Assembly (NCBI GenBank): GCA_016278515.1
Contig: JADQBR010000001.1
Coordinates: 1-57,181 of the forward strand
Length of the DNA: 57,181 nucleotides
Direction of reading: 5' to 3'
From: Bacillota bacterium
Lineage (GTDB): Bacteria > Bacillota > JADQBR01
Position numbers and translations under genes: made by a program. The notes under the pieces were generated by a model. It was not told the DNA's origin and made no database searches. It saw only the letters and a program-made list of their open reading frames with translations. This document shows positions 36,550 through 49,239 of this stretch, piece by piece; position 1 is the first letter of the stretch; every line of letters starts with the position of its first letter.

Positions 36550-37049
36550 ATGGCAATCCTAGAAGCACTCAATTTTAGTGTCTGGACATTTTTGTTTCAG
36601 ATTATTAACCTTTTGATTGTGATTGCTATTTTAAATAAATTACTCTATCAACCCGTTATTAAGATCATGCGTGAGCGGGAAGAAAGTATTGAAAGGTCCA
36701 TTGCCGATGCAAAGGCGGCTAAAGTGGATAGCGAAAAACTGTTAGTGGAGTATCAAGCAAAGATGGACAATGCTAAAAAAGAAGCACAAGAGATTATTAA
36801 TCGCGCTAGTAAGACCGGTGAGGATATGAAAATACAAATCGTCTCTGAAGCCCAAGAGGAAGCTGCTCGAACAGTGGCTAAGGCGAAAGAAGAAATTATC
36901 GGAGAGAAAACAAAGGCGTTGGCAGAAATTCGTAATGAGGTTGCAAACCTAGCGTTATTAGCTGCAGGCAAAGTAATCAACCGTACTATTATTGACGAAG
37001 ACCAAAAGAAATTCGTTGAAGAATTTGTGTCAGAGGTAGGCGAATTGCA

Positions 37050-37053
<4 letters not shown>
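36550..37053 (+). CDS. atpF: ATP synthase F0 subunit b
   Basis: 167 aa. One N-terminal membrane helix (about residues 8-30), then a long charged coiled-coil stalk with EREESIERSIADAKAAK, that holds the F1 head still. Overlaps atpH by 4 bases. Standard for the family. Confidence 0.95.
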
Positions 37054-39126
<2,073 letters not shown>

Positions 39127-39163
39127 GATGTTAGAGACACCTAAACAAAGGTGGTGATATTAA

Positions 39164-40021
39164 ATGGCTGGTATGCGGGATATTAAGAGACGCATTCGTA
39201 GTATTACTAATACCCAGCAAATTACAAAGGCTATGAAAATGGTTTCAGCCGCTAAACTCCGCAAAGCACAGCAGGCGGTGACGGCGGCAAGACCATATTC
39301 TGATAAATTGGAGGAAGTATTGACCCGTTTGGTTGAGGCTTCCAACGAATTAGATTTTGATTTAACGCAAAAGCGTCCGGTTAAACGGATAGGATATGTT
39401 CTTATTACGGCTGACGGAGGGCTCTGCGGTGGTTATAACATTAATGTAACTAAATTGGCCCAACAGTCTATGCAGGAAGAAGAGGTTGAAACTGCTGTCA
39501 TTGCTGTAGGGCGAAAAGGTCGGGATTATTTCCGGCGTCGGGAATTAGCTATCCAAGAGGAGTTCATTAACATCGGTGATAACCCCAACTATATTCAAGC
39601 GAGAGAATTAGTCAACGTTGTAACTAAGCTATTTTTGGACGGTACCTTTGATGAAATCAAATTGGTCTATACTAAGTTTCTGACAGCCATCAGCCAGACT
39701 CCAACGGTTAGTCATCTACTGCCCATTGCACCTGAAGGGGAGACAGAAGACGAAGCTGATTCGGATTACTTATTTGAACCCTCCGGCGATGAGGTATTGA
39801 ACACACTTTTACCCAGGTACGTTGAAACACTAGTTTACCGGGCACTGCTGGAGGCTAAAGCCAGTGAGCACGGAGCACGTATGACCGCCATGGATTCTGC
39901 GACGACCAACGCGGACGAAATGATTGATAAGTTAACCTTATCCTTTAACCGTGCGCGGCAGGCAGCAATTACTCGCGAGATTTCAGAAATTGTCGGTGGC
40001 GCTGCTGCTTTGGATAAATAG
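39164..40021 (+). CDS. atpG: ATP synthase F1 subunit gamma
   Basis: 285 aa. The rotor shaft; N-terminal RDIKRRIRSITNTQQITKAM and C-terminal NRARQAAITREISEIVGGAAAL coils form the axle. Ribosome site AAAGGTGGTGA. Normal length. Confidence 0.97.
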   Translation: MAGMRDIKRRIRSITNTQQITKAMKMVSAAKLRKAQQAVTAARPYSDKLEEVLTRLVEASNELDFDLTQKRPVKRIGYVLITADGGLCGGYNINVTKLAQQSMQEEEVETAVIAVGRKGRDYFRRRELAIQEEFINIGDNPNYIQARELVNVVTKLFLDGTFDEIKLVYTKFLTAISQTPTVSHLLPIAPEGETEDEADSDYLFEPSGDEVLNTLLPRYVETLVYRALLEAKASEHGARMTAMDSATTNADEMIDKLTLSFNRARQAAITREISEIVGGAAALDK

Positions 40022-41482
<1,461 letters not shown>

Positions 41483-41497
41483 AAAGGCGTGGTTTCT

Positions 41498-41905
41498 ATG
41501 GCTGACAAGAAAATTGCTGTTGAAGTGGTAACTCCGGAGCGGTCAGTATTAAAACGAGCGGTAAGTTCATTGGTAGTGCCGGCCAGCGAAGGTTACTTAG
41601 GAGTGCTCTATAATCATGCTCCGTTGGTTGCCGGCTTACAGCCCGGTGTAATCCGCATGAAGGGTGAAGATGCAGAAGAGATAATGGCCATTAGCGGCGG
41701 CTTTATGGAAGTAATTGAAAATAAGGCGACCATAATGGCGGATACGGCTGAAACGACAGATGAAATTGATCTTCAGCGTGCTGAGCGAGCTAAGGAGCGG
41801 GCGAAGGAACGGTTGGAACAAAAGCCTGAAGGTCTCGATCTATCCCGGGCTGAATTCGCTATGCGTCGAGCACTTGCACGGATAGAAGCCGTTACTAAGG
41901 ATTAA
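41498..41905 (+). CDS. atpC: ATP synthase F1 subunit epsilon
   Basis: 135 aa. A beta-barrel N-terminal domain (VEVVTPERSVLKRAVSSLVVPASEGYLGVLYNHAPLVAGL) and a two-helix C-terminal domain (EIDLQRAERAKERAKERL) that can inhibit ATP hydrolysis. ATG 41498 fits AAAGG at 41483; GTG 41489 is an alternative. Last gene of the operon. Confidence 0.95.
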   Translation: MADKKIAVEVVTPERSVLKRAVSSLVVPASEGYLGVLYNHAPLVAGLQPGVIRMKGEDAEEIMAISGGFMEVIENKATIMADTAETTDEIDLQRAERAKERAKERLEQKPEGLDLSRAEFAMRRALARIEAVTKD

Positions 41906-42009
41906 ATGAACTTTTTCCTCCTCCAACAGATATTACCACCAAAGTGTTGCAGGAAAATTGTTTTTTTGCAAGAATAATACTAATAGTTGCTTTAATGTAA
42001 AGCAATTAA

Positions 42010-42060
42010 CCTAGAGGCACGTGTGCCACGGCTTATTGCCGTGGCCTTCGTGTGTCTAGG
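42010..42060. other. Long hairpin after the atp operon
   Basis: CCTAGA (42010-42015) pairs with TCTAGG (42055-42060), and GCCACGGC (42025-42032) pairs perfectly with GCCGTGGC (42038-42045) around TTATT; the connecting part is nearly complementary. No T-run follows on either side, so it may be an mRNA 3'-end stabiliser, a processing site or a small repeat element. The rest of the 239-bp gap shows nothing else. Confidence 0.55.
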
Positions 42061-42144
42061 GAGAAAAAAACTTTATCCCCTCTTATTAAATAGTCACAAA
42101 ATGGTAAAACTACTATTATGCTTTTTAATAGGAGGGGAATTTTT

Positions 42145-42912
42145 ATGAAGAAGGCATTATTAGCCATTATATTGGTTGGTGTATTTATTACCGTTTACTC
42201 CAACCCTTTTCAGGCTGCCTTAAGTAGTGAGATAGTAGCAGATCATCCGTTGTATAAATCATTTGAAGCGAGTGGGGCGCAAGCATATGAATTAAAAGTG
42301 CAAGGCTGGGCGAAACTAAATAATGAATATCTGTCTATGCAGCAGTTGTTGGATACTGTCCAAAAAGTGCAGGAAGGCCTTGGCGTTTCCGGGGAATTCA
42401 CCATGGATCAACAGGAGTATGAAGGGATGCGGGGCGTTACTGCCATAAAGGAATTAACCCCCGGTGAATATGCAGTGATTATTGTGCAAACCTTAGACCG
42501 TCAGGATCAGGGAGCGCCAGAAAAACCGGAGACCTATTTAATTGTGACCTTATCACAAGCAGGAAATTTTGAGGACATGCTAACCTACCGACAAAAAGTG
42601 ACAGGAGCATTCGAAAAGTGTAATGTGGAAGGAAGCATTTCAACCTATTTGACGGGGACAATTAATAAGCAATTGACTAAACGGCAAAAAAATAAACTGC
42701 TTAACCAAATGTTTGAAACAGTTGGGGCAGATGACTTGAATGGAATAAATAATGATAGTTTGGTAAGTTTTAGCGGCTATACTAGTAACCTAGAAGACTA
42801 TGTCACCGTCGGTGACAGGAAGATAAATATAAACATAGCCTTACGATACCATGAAAACGATGCTAAAACATATGTTTATCTTGGTTCGCCTCTGTTGGAA
42901 GGAGAATATTAG
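42145..42912 (+). CDS. ywmB: YwmB-like exported protein
   Basis: 255 aa with a signal peptide (KKALLAIILVGVFITVYSNPF). The body fits the YwmB/DUF1779 (TATA-box-binding-like fold) family, located next to murA and spoIID as in Bacillus. It contains YELKVQGWAKLNN and an alternating beta/helix pattern. Function is unknown. ATG 42145 follows AGGAGGGG; the upstream frame from 42118 is not supported. Assignment relies partly on position. Confidence 0.75.
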   Translation: MKKALLAIILVGVFITVYSNPFQAALSSEIVADHPLYKSFEASGAQAYELKVQGWAKLNNEYLSMQQLLDTVQKVQEGLGVSGEFTMDQQEYEGMRGVTAIKELTPGEYAVIIVQTLDRQDQGAPEKPETYLIVTLSQAGNFEDMLTYRQKVTGAFEKCNVEGSISTYLTGTINKQLTKRQKNKLLNQMFETVGADDLNGINNDSLVSFSGYTSNLEDYVTVGDRKININIALRYHENDAKTYVYLGSPLLEGEY

Positions 42913-43006
42913 AAACATTAAGAAAAAGTAACACACTTCATAAACCAGTAGGAACTGGGGCGTTTTTGACAAAAAATTAGAGCAGCGTTGCTAGGAGGAA
43001 AACAGT

Positions 43007-44263
43007 TTGGATAAAATAATCGTCACAGGTGGTGAAACTTTAGAAGGTGTTATTACAGTCAGCGGGGCAAAGAACGCAGTCCTACCGATTATCGCAGCAG
43101 CCCTTCTTGCCGAGGAAGGCCCAAGTATCATTGAGGATGTCCCGCGGCTGACAGATGTGGAAATCATCTGTGAAGTGTTAAGACTCTTGGGAGCAGAAGT
43201 CAGCTTCCAAAACGATACTCTAAAAATAGATGCGCAAAATCTTAATACTTGGGAAGCTCCCTATCCGTACATGAGAAAAATGAGGGCTTCCTTTTTAGTG
43301 ATGGGGCCATTACTTGCAAGGACAGGACATGCTCGTATGTCGTTGCCAGGCGGATGTGCTATTGGCAGTCGCCCCATTGATCTGCATCTTAAAGGGTTGG
43401 CCGCGATGGGAGCAAGGATTGAAATAGGCCATGGTGTCATTGATGTTTATGCTGATAAATTAAAAGGTAGTAGGGTTTATCTGGATTTCCCCAGTGTAGG
43501 TGCTACGGAAAACATTATGATGGCAGCTGCAACAGCTGAAGGTACGACCATTATAGAGAATGCTGCGGAAGAACCGGAGATTGTAGATCTGGCAACCTTT
43601 CTTAATAATCTGGGCGGCAGGGTTACCGGCGCCGGGACCAATATTATTAAAATTGACGGGGTTCAATCATTAAAAGGGGCTCGCCATACTGTCATACCAG
43701 ACAGAATAGAAGCGGGAACTTATATGGTAGCAGTGGCAGCGGCAGGCGGCAACGTATTGGTTGAAAATGTGATCGAAGACCACCTTAAACCGGTAGTTGC
43801 TAAGCTAAAGGAGGCCGGGGCGGAAATTACTGAAGAGAGCAATGGTGTAAGGGTTGTAAGTAAAAAACCCTTATATGCAGTGGATATTAAGACACTGCCG
43901 TATCCCGGCTTTCCCACAGACATGCAGGCCCAGTTCATGGCATTGATGGCTGTTTGCCAAGGCACTAGTGTTATCACCGAGACTGTTTTCGAGAATCGCT
44001 TTATGCATGTTAATGAGCTAAAAAGAATGGGCGCTAACATAACTATTGAAGGGCACAGTGCCATCGTAAAAGGGCAAAGCCGCCTAACCGGCGCACCGGT
44101 TAAATCTACTGACCTTAGAGCCGGGGCTGCTTTAATCATTGCCGGCTTGGTTGCAGTAGGGGAGACAGCTATCGGATGTACATATCACATAGATAGAGGT
44201 TACGAAGAAATTGTGGAAAAGTTAAGCGGTATCGGTGCAAAAATAAAACGTATTGAAGATTAA
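43007..44263 (+). CDS. murA: UDP-N-acetylglucosamine 1-carboxyvinyltransferase
   Basis: 418 aa from TTG 43007, behind AGGAGG. Adds enolpyruvate from PEP to UDP-GlcNAc, the first committed step of peptidoglycan synthesis and the fosfomycin target. The catalytic Cys117 is present in GGCAIGSRP, so it should be fosfomycin-sensitive. N-terminal [16 protein letters not shown] with the essential Lys, and [13 protein letters not shown] near the C-terminus. Terminator follows. Confidence 0.97.
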   Translation: MDKIIVTGGETLEGVITVSGAKNAVLPIIAAALLAEEGPSIIEDVPRLTDVEIICEVLRLLGAEVSFQNDTLKIDAQNLNTWEAPYPYMRKMRASFLVMGPLLARTGHARMSLPGGCAIGSRPIDLHLKGLAAMGARIEIGHGVIDVYADKLKGSRVYLDFPSVGATENIMMAAATAEGTTIIENAAEEPEIVDLATFLNNLGGRVTGAGTNIIKIDGVQSLKGARHTVIPDRIEAGTYMVAVAAAGGNVLVENVIEDHLKPVVAKLKEAGAEITEESNGVRVVSKKPLYAVDIKTLPYPGFPTDMQAQFMALMAVCQGTSVITETVFENRFMHVNELKRMGANITIEGHSAIVKGQSRLTGAPVKSTDLRAGAALIIAGLVAVGETAIGCTYHIDRGYEEIVEKLSGIGAKIKRIED

Positions 44264-44288
44264 TCCCAACCTCGGTTGGGATTTTTTA
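44262..44288 (+). terminator. Intrinsic terminator of murA
   Basis: AATCCCAACC (44262-44271) and GGTTGGGATT (44274-44283) are perfect complements, followed by TTTT. Confidence 0.85.
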
Positions 44289-44401
44289 GTCTATTGCTGA
44301 CGACAGTATATGCCACTTTCTCCGAAGGATAATTCTACTTAAACCAAGAATCTATTCATTCAGAGCCAGACTTTCACCGGCGCTAATTCTAAACTTCTCA
44401 A

Positions 44402-44430
44402 TCATATATGTTTATAACTTTAAATACATT
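44402..44430 (+). promoter_or_regulatory. Candidate sigma-E promoter of spoIID
   Basis: TCATATAT (44402-44409), a 13-bp spacer and AATACATT (44423-44430) resemble the mother-cell sigma-E consensus (ATATT ... CATACAnT). spoIID is a known sigma-E target in Bacillus. Confidence 0.45.
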
Positions 44431-44462
44431 AGATATAAAGCGTATGCTTGAAAGGAAGACCT

Positions 44463-45425
44463 ATGCGAAAAACATTTTTTTGGCTGCTTTTGGGTTGCTT
44501 GGTTGTTTTGGTGATATTGCCTTCCCTAATTTTGACTCTGCGGCATGAACCAAAAATTGAAATTAAGAACTTAGGAGTAGGAATCCGTGTAAAAATGCAA
44601 GACAGCGGAAAAGTGGTAGTAATGCCTCTAGAAGAGTATTTGGTTGGTGTAATAGCCGGGGAAATGCCAGCCGTCTTTCAACTGGAAGCTTTAAAGGCCC
44701 AAGCAGTTGCCGCAAGAACCTATACCCTTAAAAAAGTAACAAGTGACGCATCAAATAGTATGCATCCGAATGCGGATATTTGTACTGATGCAAGTCACTG
44801 TCAGGCTTGGATGTCAAAGACAGACATGAGGCGTAGGTGGGGAATCATTGATTACTGGCGCTATTACAGCAAGGTGAAAAAAGCAGTAGAAGAAACTGCC
44901 GGCTTAGTAGCGACATATAACGGCCGATTGATAGAACCTGTTTACCATTCCACAAGCAGCGGCAGGACTGAAGAAGCATCAGAAGTCTGGAAATACAGCT
45001 TCTCTTACCTACAGAGCGTACCAAGTAGGTGGGATGCGCAATCGCCTCGCTTTAATAACGCAACAAGTTTCACTTTTCAAGAATTGGATATGCGTTTGGG
45101 TACTAACATATCAGCCGTACCTGTTTCATCACTAAACAGTCAGTCCCTGATAAAAATCTTGGCTAAGACTGTGTCCGGGAGAGCAAAAACAATAAAAATA
45201 GGGGCTAGGACCTTTTCGGGTACAGAACTGCGTCGATTGTTGGATTTATCTTCTACCGATATTAATTGGACTATTAAACAAAATGGAATTGTTTTTCTCA
45301 CCCAAGGTTATGGGCATGGGGTAGGAATGTCCCAATATGGTGCCAACGGCATGGCGAAAGAAGGTAAAGATTTTAAAGAGATATTAGCTCATTATTACAG
45401 AGGTATCTCCATCGAGACATGGTAA
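44463..45425 (+). CDS. spoIID: Stage II sporulation protein D
   Basis: 320 aa. A peptidoglycan lytic transglycosylase that drives engulfment from the mother-cell side together with SpoIIM and SpoIIP. One N-terminal membrane anchor (FFWLLLGCLVVLVILPSLIL). The catalytic glutamate region is GVIAGEMPAVFQLEALKAQAVAARTY read in parts; YHSTSSGRTEEASEVW and GYGHGVGMSQYGANGMA are further signatures. ATG 44463 is served by GAAAGGAAG. Candidate sigma-E promoter upstream. Confidence 0.96.
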   Translation: MRKTFFWLLLGCLVVLVILPSLILTLRHEPKIEIKNLGVGIRVKMQDSGKVVVMPLEEYLVGVIAGEMPAVFQLEALKAQAVAARTYTLKKVTSDASNSMHPNADICTDASHCQAWMSKTDMRRRWGIIDYWRYYSKVKKAVEETAGLVATYNGRLIEPVYHSTSSGRTEEASEVWKYSFSYLQSVPSRWDAQSPRFNNATSFTFQELDMRLGTNISAVPVSSLNSQSLIKILAKTVSGRAKTIKIGARTFSGTELRRLLDLSSTDINWTIKQNGIVFLTQGYGHGVGMSQYGANGMAKEGKDFKEILAHYYRGISIETW

Positions 45426-45436
45426 CTAAAGCGGAC

Positions 45437-45581
45437 GTTCGAACAGTCACTCAAGAATAAGCTGTGAATTCCGGCGTTGCTCGGCGTTTTGCATGCTCAA
45501 CGTACAATATCAGTACGCCTGCGCTGCAAACCACCTCGCGGCCTTGGACTTCTTGCTTCTTGCATAAGCGCCTTTCGAACA
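45437..45581. repeat. ~140-bp palindromic intergenic repeat, copy B
   Basis: TTCGAAC at 45438-45444 and again at 45575-45580 bound an imperfect palindrome sharing GTGAATT, GCGTTGCTC, CGTAC and GTACGC, CTTG-ACTTCTTGCT with copy A at 31867-32007. A short frame through it (45477-45662) is an artefact of the repeat. It fills the spoIID-spoIIQ gap. Confidence 0.8.
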
Positions 45582-45666
45582 ACCATTTATATAATGATAC
45601 GTAATTGTCTTAGAAAAAAGGTTTATAAAGGAAAATTATGGGTAATAATATTGCTGAGGTGATAGT

Positions 45667-46446
45667 ATGATTAAAAGAACCTTAGCTAATTTTGTTGCTA
45701 ATATGAAAAAGTCAAAAGAACATCTAAAGCAGTTAAGAAGCTTTTGGCTGCGGCGTTGGAAGCTAATCCTTCCGGCATTGCTGATATTTTCCATGATCCT
45801 GCCTGCCTACATTATCTTCCAAGGCTGGTATAGCAGCGACATAAACAACTCCAGTGTAATTGAGGATATGGGCGATATGACACCCCTGGATAAGACTAAA
45901 CCTATCCAGGACGCTGTCAATTGGCCGGCAGCGTATGAGGAAAATACGGCAAAAGCTAATACAGAGCAAGAAAATGCTAATGTGACTGAAGAATTAACTA
46001 TATCAAAAGTAGAAGCGGAACCAGAAATAGTGGAACCGGCACTAAGTGAAATGGGTTTGCCTGTAGTAGGACAGATAGTTACAAGTTATGGTTATAATTA
46101 TTCTAATGTTTATGAAGATTTTCGTTTTCACGCTGGTCTGGACTTATCGGTTCAGCGGGACACTCCTGTGGCCGCAGTCTTATCAGGGGAAGTATCTGAG
46201 GTTGAATATAACGAATTATTCGGTTACCGTATTACTGTAGATCACGGTTCCGGCTGGCAGACCCGTTATTCCAACTTGGGTAAAGTAAAAGCTGCGGCTG
46301 GAGACCAAGTCAAAAAAGGAACTGTGCTTGGTCAAGTTGGCGAATCCGGGAAGGCAGAGAATGATCTTGGAACTCATTTGCACGTTGAGTTACTGAAAGA
46401 TGGCCACCACTCAGACCCTTCGACATATTTGTCTCTAAATAAATAA
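45667..46446 (+). CDS. spoIIQ: Stage II sporulation protein Q, M23-type
   Basis: 259 aa. A single N-terminal membrane helix (about 35-55) puts the C-terminal LytM/M23 domain (about 140-255) in the intermembrane space of the forespore, where SpoIIQ pairs with mother-cell SpoIIIAH. HAGLD supplies zinc-ligand His and Asp, and HLHVEL supplies the HxH pair, so the metal site looks complete, as in Clostridioides; the B. subtilis protein has lost it. It lies between spoIID and spoIIID as expected. A general M23 endopeptidase is the alternative, but context favours SpoIIQ. Confidence 0.9.
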   Translation: MIKRTLANFVANMKKSKEHLKQLRSFWLRRWKLILPALLIFSMILPAYIIFQGWYSSDINNSSVIEDMGDMTPLDKTKPIQDAVNWPAAYEENTAKANTEQENANVTEELTISKVEAEPEIVEPALSEMGLPVVGQIVTSYGYNYSNVYEDFRFHAGLDLSVQRDTPVAAVLSGEVSEVEYNELFGYRITVDHGSGWQTRYSNLGKVKAAAGDQVKKGTVLGQVGESGKAENDLGTHLHVELLKDGHHSDPSTYLSLNK

Positions 46447-46579
46447 GCAAACTTCAAAATACCTCCCTTATAAAGGACCAGAAAAATGGTGTGACTTGCT
46501 ATTGTTTCCGCCATTTTCCTGGTCTAATTTTATGGCCTCCACATATATATTTACAGAATAAGCGGAAGGAGGCCTCAGC

Positions 46580-46837
46580 ATGCAAGAATATATCCGCAAG
46601 CGGGTCATGGATATCAGTGAGTATATTTTAGAGTCCTCGGCCACGGTGCGACAAGCAGCTAATGTGTATGGTGTAAGTAAAAGTACGGTTCACAAAGATG
46701 TTACGGAGCGCCTGCCGGCTATAGATAAAAATTTGGCAGGTAAGGTTAAAACTGTGCTGGAAAAAAATAAAGCAGAGAGGCACATACGGGGCGGAGAGGC
46801 CACTCGTAAAAAATATAAAGAAACCAAAGTTTCTTAA
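46580..46837 (+). CDS. spoIIID: Sporulation transcriptional regulator SpoIIID
   Basis: 85 aa. A helix-turn-helix protein with SATVRQAANVYGVSKSTVHKDVTERLP as the DNA-binding core (about 22-48) and a basic C-terminal helix (RHIRGGEATRKKYK) that also touches DNA. Adjusts sigma-E gene expression in the mother cell. Ribosome site GGAAGGAGG. Next gene is mbl, as in Bacillus. Confidence 0.96.
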   Translation: MQEYIRKRVMDISEYILESSATVRQAANVYGVSKSTVHKDVTERLPAIDKNLAGKVKTVLEKNKAERHIRGGEATRKKYKETKVS

Positions 46838-46950
46838 AAGGAATTTGTCATCATTTGGAGAACTAATCTTTTAAACTCTATATTACCGTATTTTGGGTTT
46901 TGTCTTTTAGTGTTTATAGGGACAAGCAAAGTGAGAGAGGAGTTTAAGGG

Positions 46951-47982
46951 ATGTTTGGTTGGGGAACGGATATTGGGGTGGACTTAGGTACCGCCAGTGT
47001 TTTGGTATATGTTAAGAATAAGGGCATCGTCCTTAACGAACCATCAGTAGTGGCCATAGATAGAGACAGCGGTCAGATTATTGCAGTGGGTGAGGAAGCG
47101 CGTAAGATGTTGGGCCGTACTCCGGGAAATATAGTAGCAATCAGACCTTTACGGGAAGGCGTCATAGCGGATTATGATACTACCGAAAGAATGCTCCGCT
47201 ACTTTATTAATAAGGCTTGTGGTGGAAAAAAACTGTTATTTAAGCCGCGGGTAATGGTATGTATCCCTTCCGGGGTAACAGGAGTAGAGGAACGGGCAGT
47301 TAGGCAGGCCGCTCTTCAGGCTGGGGCAAAACAGGCCTACCTCATTGAAGAACCTCTGGCAGCAGCCTTGGGCGCAGGACTGGATATTTCTCTGGCCAGC
47401 GGAAGCATGGTAGTTGATATTGGCGGCGGCACAACAGACATAGCAGTCTTATCCTTAGGTGGGATAGTTTGCAGTAAATCACTGCGGGTAGGCGGCGATA
47501 AGTTTGATGATGCAATTGTGCGATACATAAGAAAGAGATACAATTTAATGATCGGCGAAAGAACAGCCGAGGACATGAAGAAACAGGTAGGAACTGCATA
47601 TCCCCAAGGCAAGATAGATAACTTATATATGGACATTCGCGGCCGGGATTTGGTTAGCGGCCTGCCAAAAAACATCAACGTTTCAGCACATGAAACTTTT
47701 GAAGCTTTGCAGGAACCTGTAGAGCAGATTATTTCCGGTGTTAAAGAAGTACTTGAAAAAACTCCGCCTGAATTAGCTTCCGATATCATGAACAAAGGTA
47801 TTGTAATGACTGGCGGCGGTGCACTGCTAGACGGGTTGGATGCTCTTCTCATGGAGCAAACCGGATTACCGGTCCATTTTGCCGAAGAAGCAATTTCCTG
47901 CGTTGCCATGGGTACCGGAAAAGCGCTAAGCATGCTAGACGTACTCCAATCAAGCGGCTTAGTTTCAAAACGAGTAGTATAA
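46951..47982 (+). CDS. mbl: Actin-like rod-shape protein (Mbl/MreB)
   Basis: 343 aa. Actin-fold ATPase that organises lateral wall synthesis. Phosphate 1 motif GTDIGVDLGTASVLVYVK, phosphate 2 MVVDIGGGTTDIAVLSLGG, adenosine motif GIVMTGGGALLDGLD. Called Mbl because it follows spoIIID; it could be the only MreB-type protein of the cell. Ribosome site GAGAGGAG. Terminator follows. Confidence 0.95.
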   Translation: MFGWGTDIGVDLGTASVLVYVKNKGIVLNEPSVVAIDRDSGQIIAVGEEARKMLGRTPGNIVAIRPLREGVIADYDTTERMLRYFINKACGGKKLLFKPRVMVCIPSGVTGVEERAVRQAALQAGAKQAYLIEEPLAAALGAGLDISLASGSMVVDIGGGTTDIAVLSLGGIVCSKSLRVGGDKFDDAIVRYIRKRYNLMIGERTAEDMKKQVGTAYPQGKIDNLYMDIRGRDLVSGLPKNINVSAHETFEALQEPVEQIISGVKEVLEKTPPELASDIMNKGIVMTGGGALLDGLDALLMEQTGLPVHFAEEAISCVAMGTGKALSMLDVLQSSGLVSKRVV

Positions 47983-48007
47983 ACACGGGACAACCTCTCG
48001 TGTTTTT
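47982..48007 (+). terminator. Intrinsic terminator of mbl
   Basis: AACACGGGA and TCTCGTGTT pair with one G-U pair around CAACC, followed by TTTTT. Confidence 0.75.
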
Positions 48008-48073
48008 TATGTCATAATTTCTCTCCTCATAGGCAATACTAAATAACTGAAGCTAAAATGAGGAGTGGGGTCA

Positions 48074-49054
48074 TTGTTTCTAAAAGGAATCGGACGCGCA
48101 TTGGTGTGGGGCCTAATTTTCGGCGGCCTGATGGCTTTGGGGTTGGACATAATGGAACAACCTGTTAAAAAGCCTTTGTTAAGTAATAACCAACTAGGGG
48201 TACAGAGCGTACAATCGCTACAGGTGCCAAATATTACATGGGATAAGGTTAAAAGCGAAAACTTTAGAGAAAAGACAAAAGTACAAGAAAACGATAGTAT
48301 CCTAAATACAGATTCAGAAAACGAATATCAGCATAACACAGTCTCAGCGCAAGTACTGTCAAGACCTAAAGAAAAACAGCAGGTTGCCCTAATGCCTCCG
48401 GACAAATTACCGAACCCACATTTAAACAAAACTACGGATAATTTAAATGTGCTATTTATCGGTGTCGAGAGCCAAGAACTAAAGATGGTGACCGTATATA
48501 GTATTGACATAAGCGGTTCCTACAAATCAGGCGCGGTATTTTTTCCAGTCAATACTTACCTTAAGGGCAGTACCCTAGAGAATCATTTCCAAGATAATGG
48601 TGTTTCATATATTCAAAAACTTTTGGAGGATGAACTGGAAATTGACATAAGCTATTATGTAACAATGGATAAGAAAATCTTATCTGAGGTAAAGACTTTT
48701 ATTGATCCTATTGTAGTGGATAATAAAGTAATAGATATTGAAAACCTTTTTACGATGAAAGTAACGCCCCGGGATGAAGAAATACTTGGCAAACTAATGG
48801 AGCAGTTGACCAAGCCTCAAGTCTACTTCTTGCAGCTACCCAAATTGGTTTTTGTCTTTAGGAAGTATATGGAGACAGATTTCAGGCCGAATCTGACAAA
48901 CTTAAAGCAGCACTTTAAGATAGCTCGCAACATAGATACATCAGGCATCATCAAAGTCATTGCGGGTGGCAGAAAAGTAGCAGTAGTTGATGGAACGGTT
49001 TGGATTGTTCCGGACACTATATTGAAAAATATTGTTTATCAGGTGACCAAATAA
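48074..49054 (+). CDS. Membrane-anchored LCP-like protein lacking catalytic residues
   Basis: 326 aa from TTG 48074, eight bases behind GGAG of GAGGAGTGGGG. An N-terminal hydrophobic helix (IGRALVWGLIFGGLMALGL) precedes a polar linker and a domain from about residue 135. That domain follows the LytR-CpsA-Psr outline: LNVLFIGVES where LCP proteins have NxLLLGID-R, FFPVNTYLKG where they have SIPRDTxV, and ISYYVTMD where they have IDHYVxID. The Asp/Arg pair and the PRDT arginine needed for pyrophosphate and lipid binding are missing. Two canonical LCP genes lie 1.4 kb downstream. I read it as a possible LCP pseudoenzyme; the relation needs a profile search. Confidence 0.6.
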   Translation: MFLKGIGRALVWGLIFGGLMALGLDIMEQPVKKPLLSNNQLGVQSVQSLQVPNITWDKVKSENFREKTKVQENDSILNTDSENEYQHNTVSAQVLSRPKEKQQVALMPPDKLPNPHLNKTTDNLNVLFIGVESQELKMVTVYSIDISGSYKSGAVFFPVNTYLKGSTLENHFQDNGVSYIQKLLEDELEIDISYYVTMDKKILSEVKTFIDPIVVDNKVIDIENLFTMKVTPRDEEILGKLMEQLTKPQVYFLQLPKLVFVFRKYMETDFRPNLTNLKQHFKIARNIDTSGIIKVIAGGRKVAVVDGTVWIVPDTILKNIVYQVTK

Positions 49055-49056
49055 AT

Positions 49057-49095
49057 TAAAGCGTGGACCGTTGTTTCTGGCCCACGCTTTAGTTA
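49057..49095. terminator. Bidirectional terminator between convergent genes
   Basis: TAAAGCGTGG (49057-49066) and CCACGCTTTA (49082-49091) are perfect complements; T-rich sequence lies on both sides. It separates the LCP-like gene from the small minus-strand gene. Confidence 0.8.
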
Positions 49096-49239
49096 GTTTT
49101 CGCTGTTATCCTCGTCTTCAAGCTGTTCATCTATATCCATGATTTTCATGAGCAGCTTAACTTTTTCGGCTTCTTTGGCTCTAATCCACTCATTGAGCAG
49201 GGCACTGCGCTCTTGTTCCAAAGTATTAAGATTTTTCAT
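49093..49239 (-). CDS. Small charged helical protein
   Basis: 48 aa from ATG at 49239, with GAAGGGGGG as ribosome site on the minus strand. Sequence begins MKNLNTLEQERSALLNEWIR and ends acidic (EDEDNSEN). Heptad-like Leu/Ile spacing suggests one long helix or coiled coil. It does not show the SQELD motif of Spo0E-type phosphatases. A longer frame (to 49362) is not supported by a ribosome site. No family recognised. Confidence 0.6.
   Translation of the reverse strand: MKNLNTLEQERSALLNEWIRAKEAEKVKLLMKIMDIDEQLEDEDNSEN

Noticed and set aside
45477-45662. 61-residue ORF between spoIID and spoIIQ
   Set aside because: It lies mostly inside the palindromic repeat copy B and has no ribosome site.
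47337-47993. 218-residue minus-strand ORF opposite mbl
   Set aside because: It is the antisense shadow of a well-conserved gene and has no recognisable domain.
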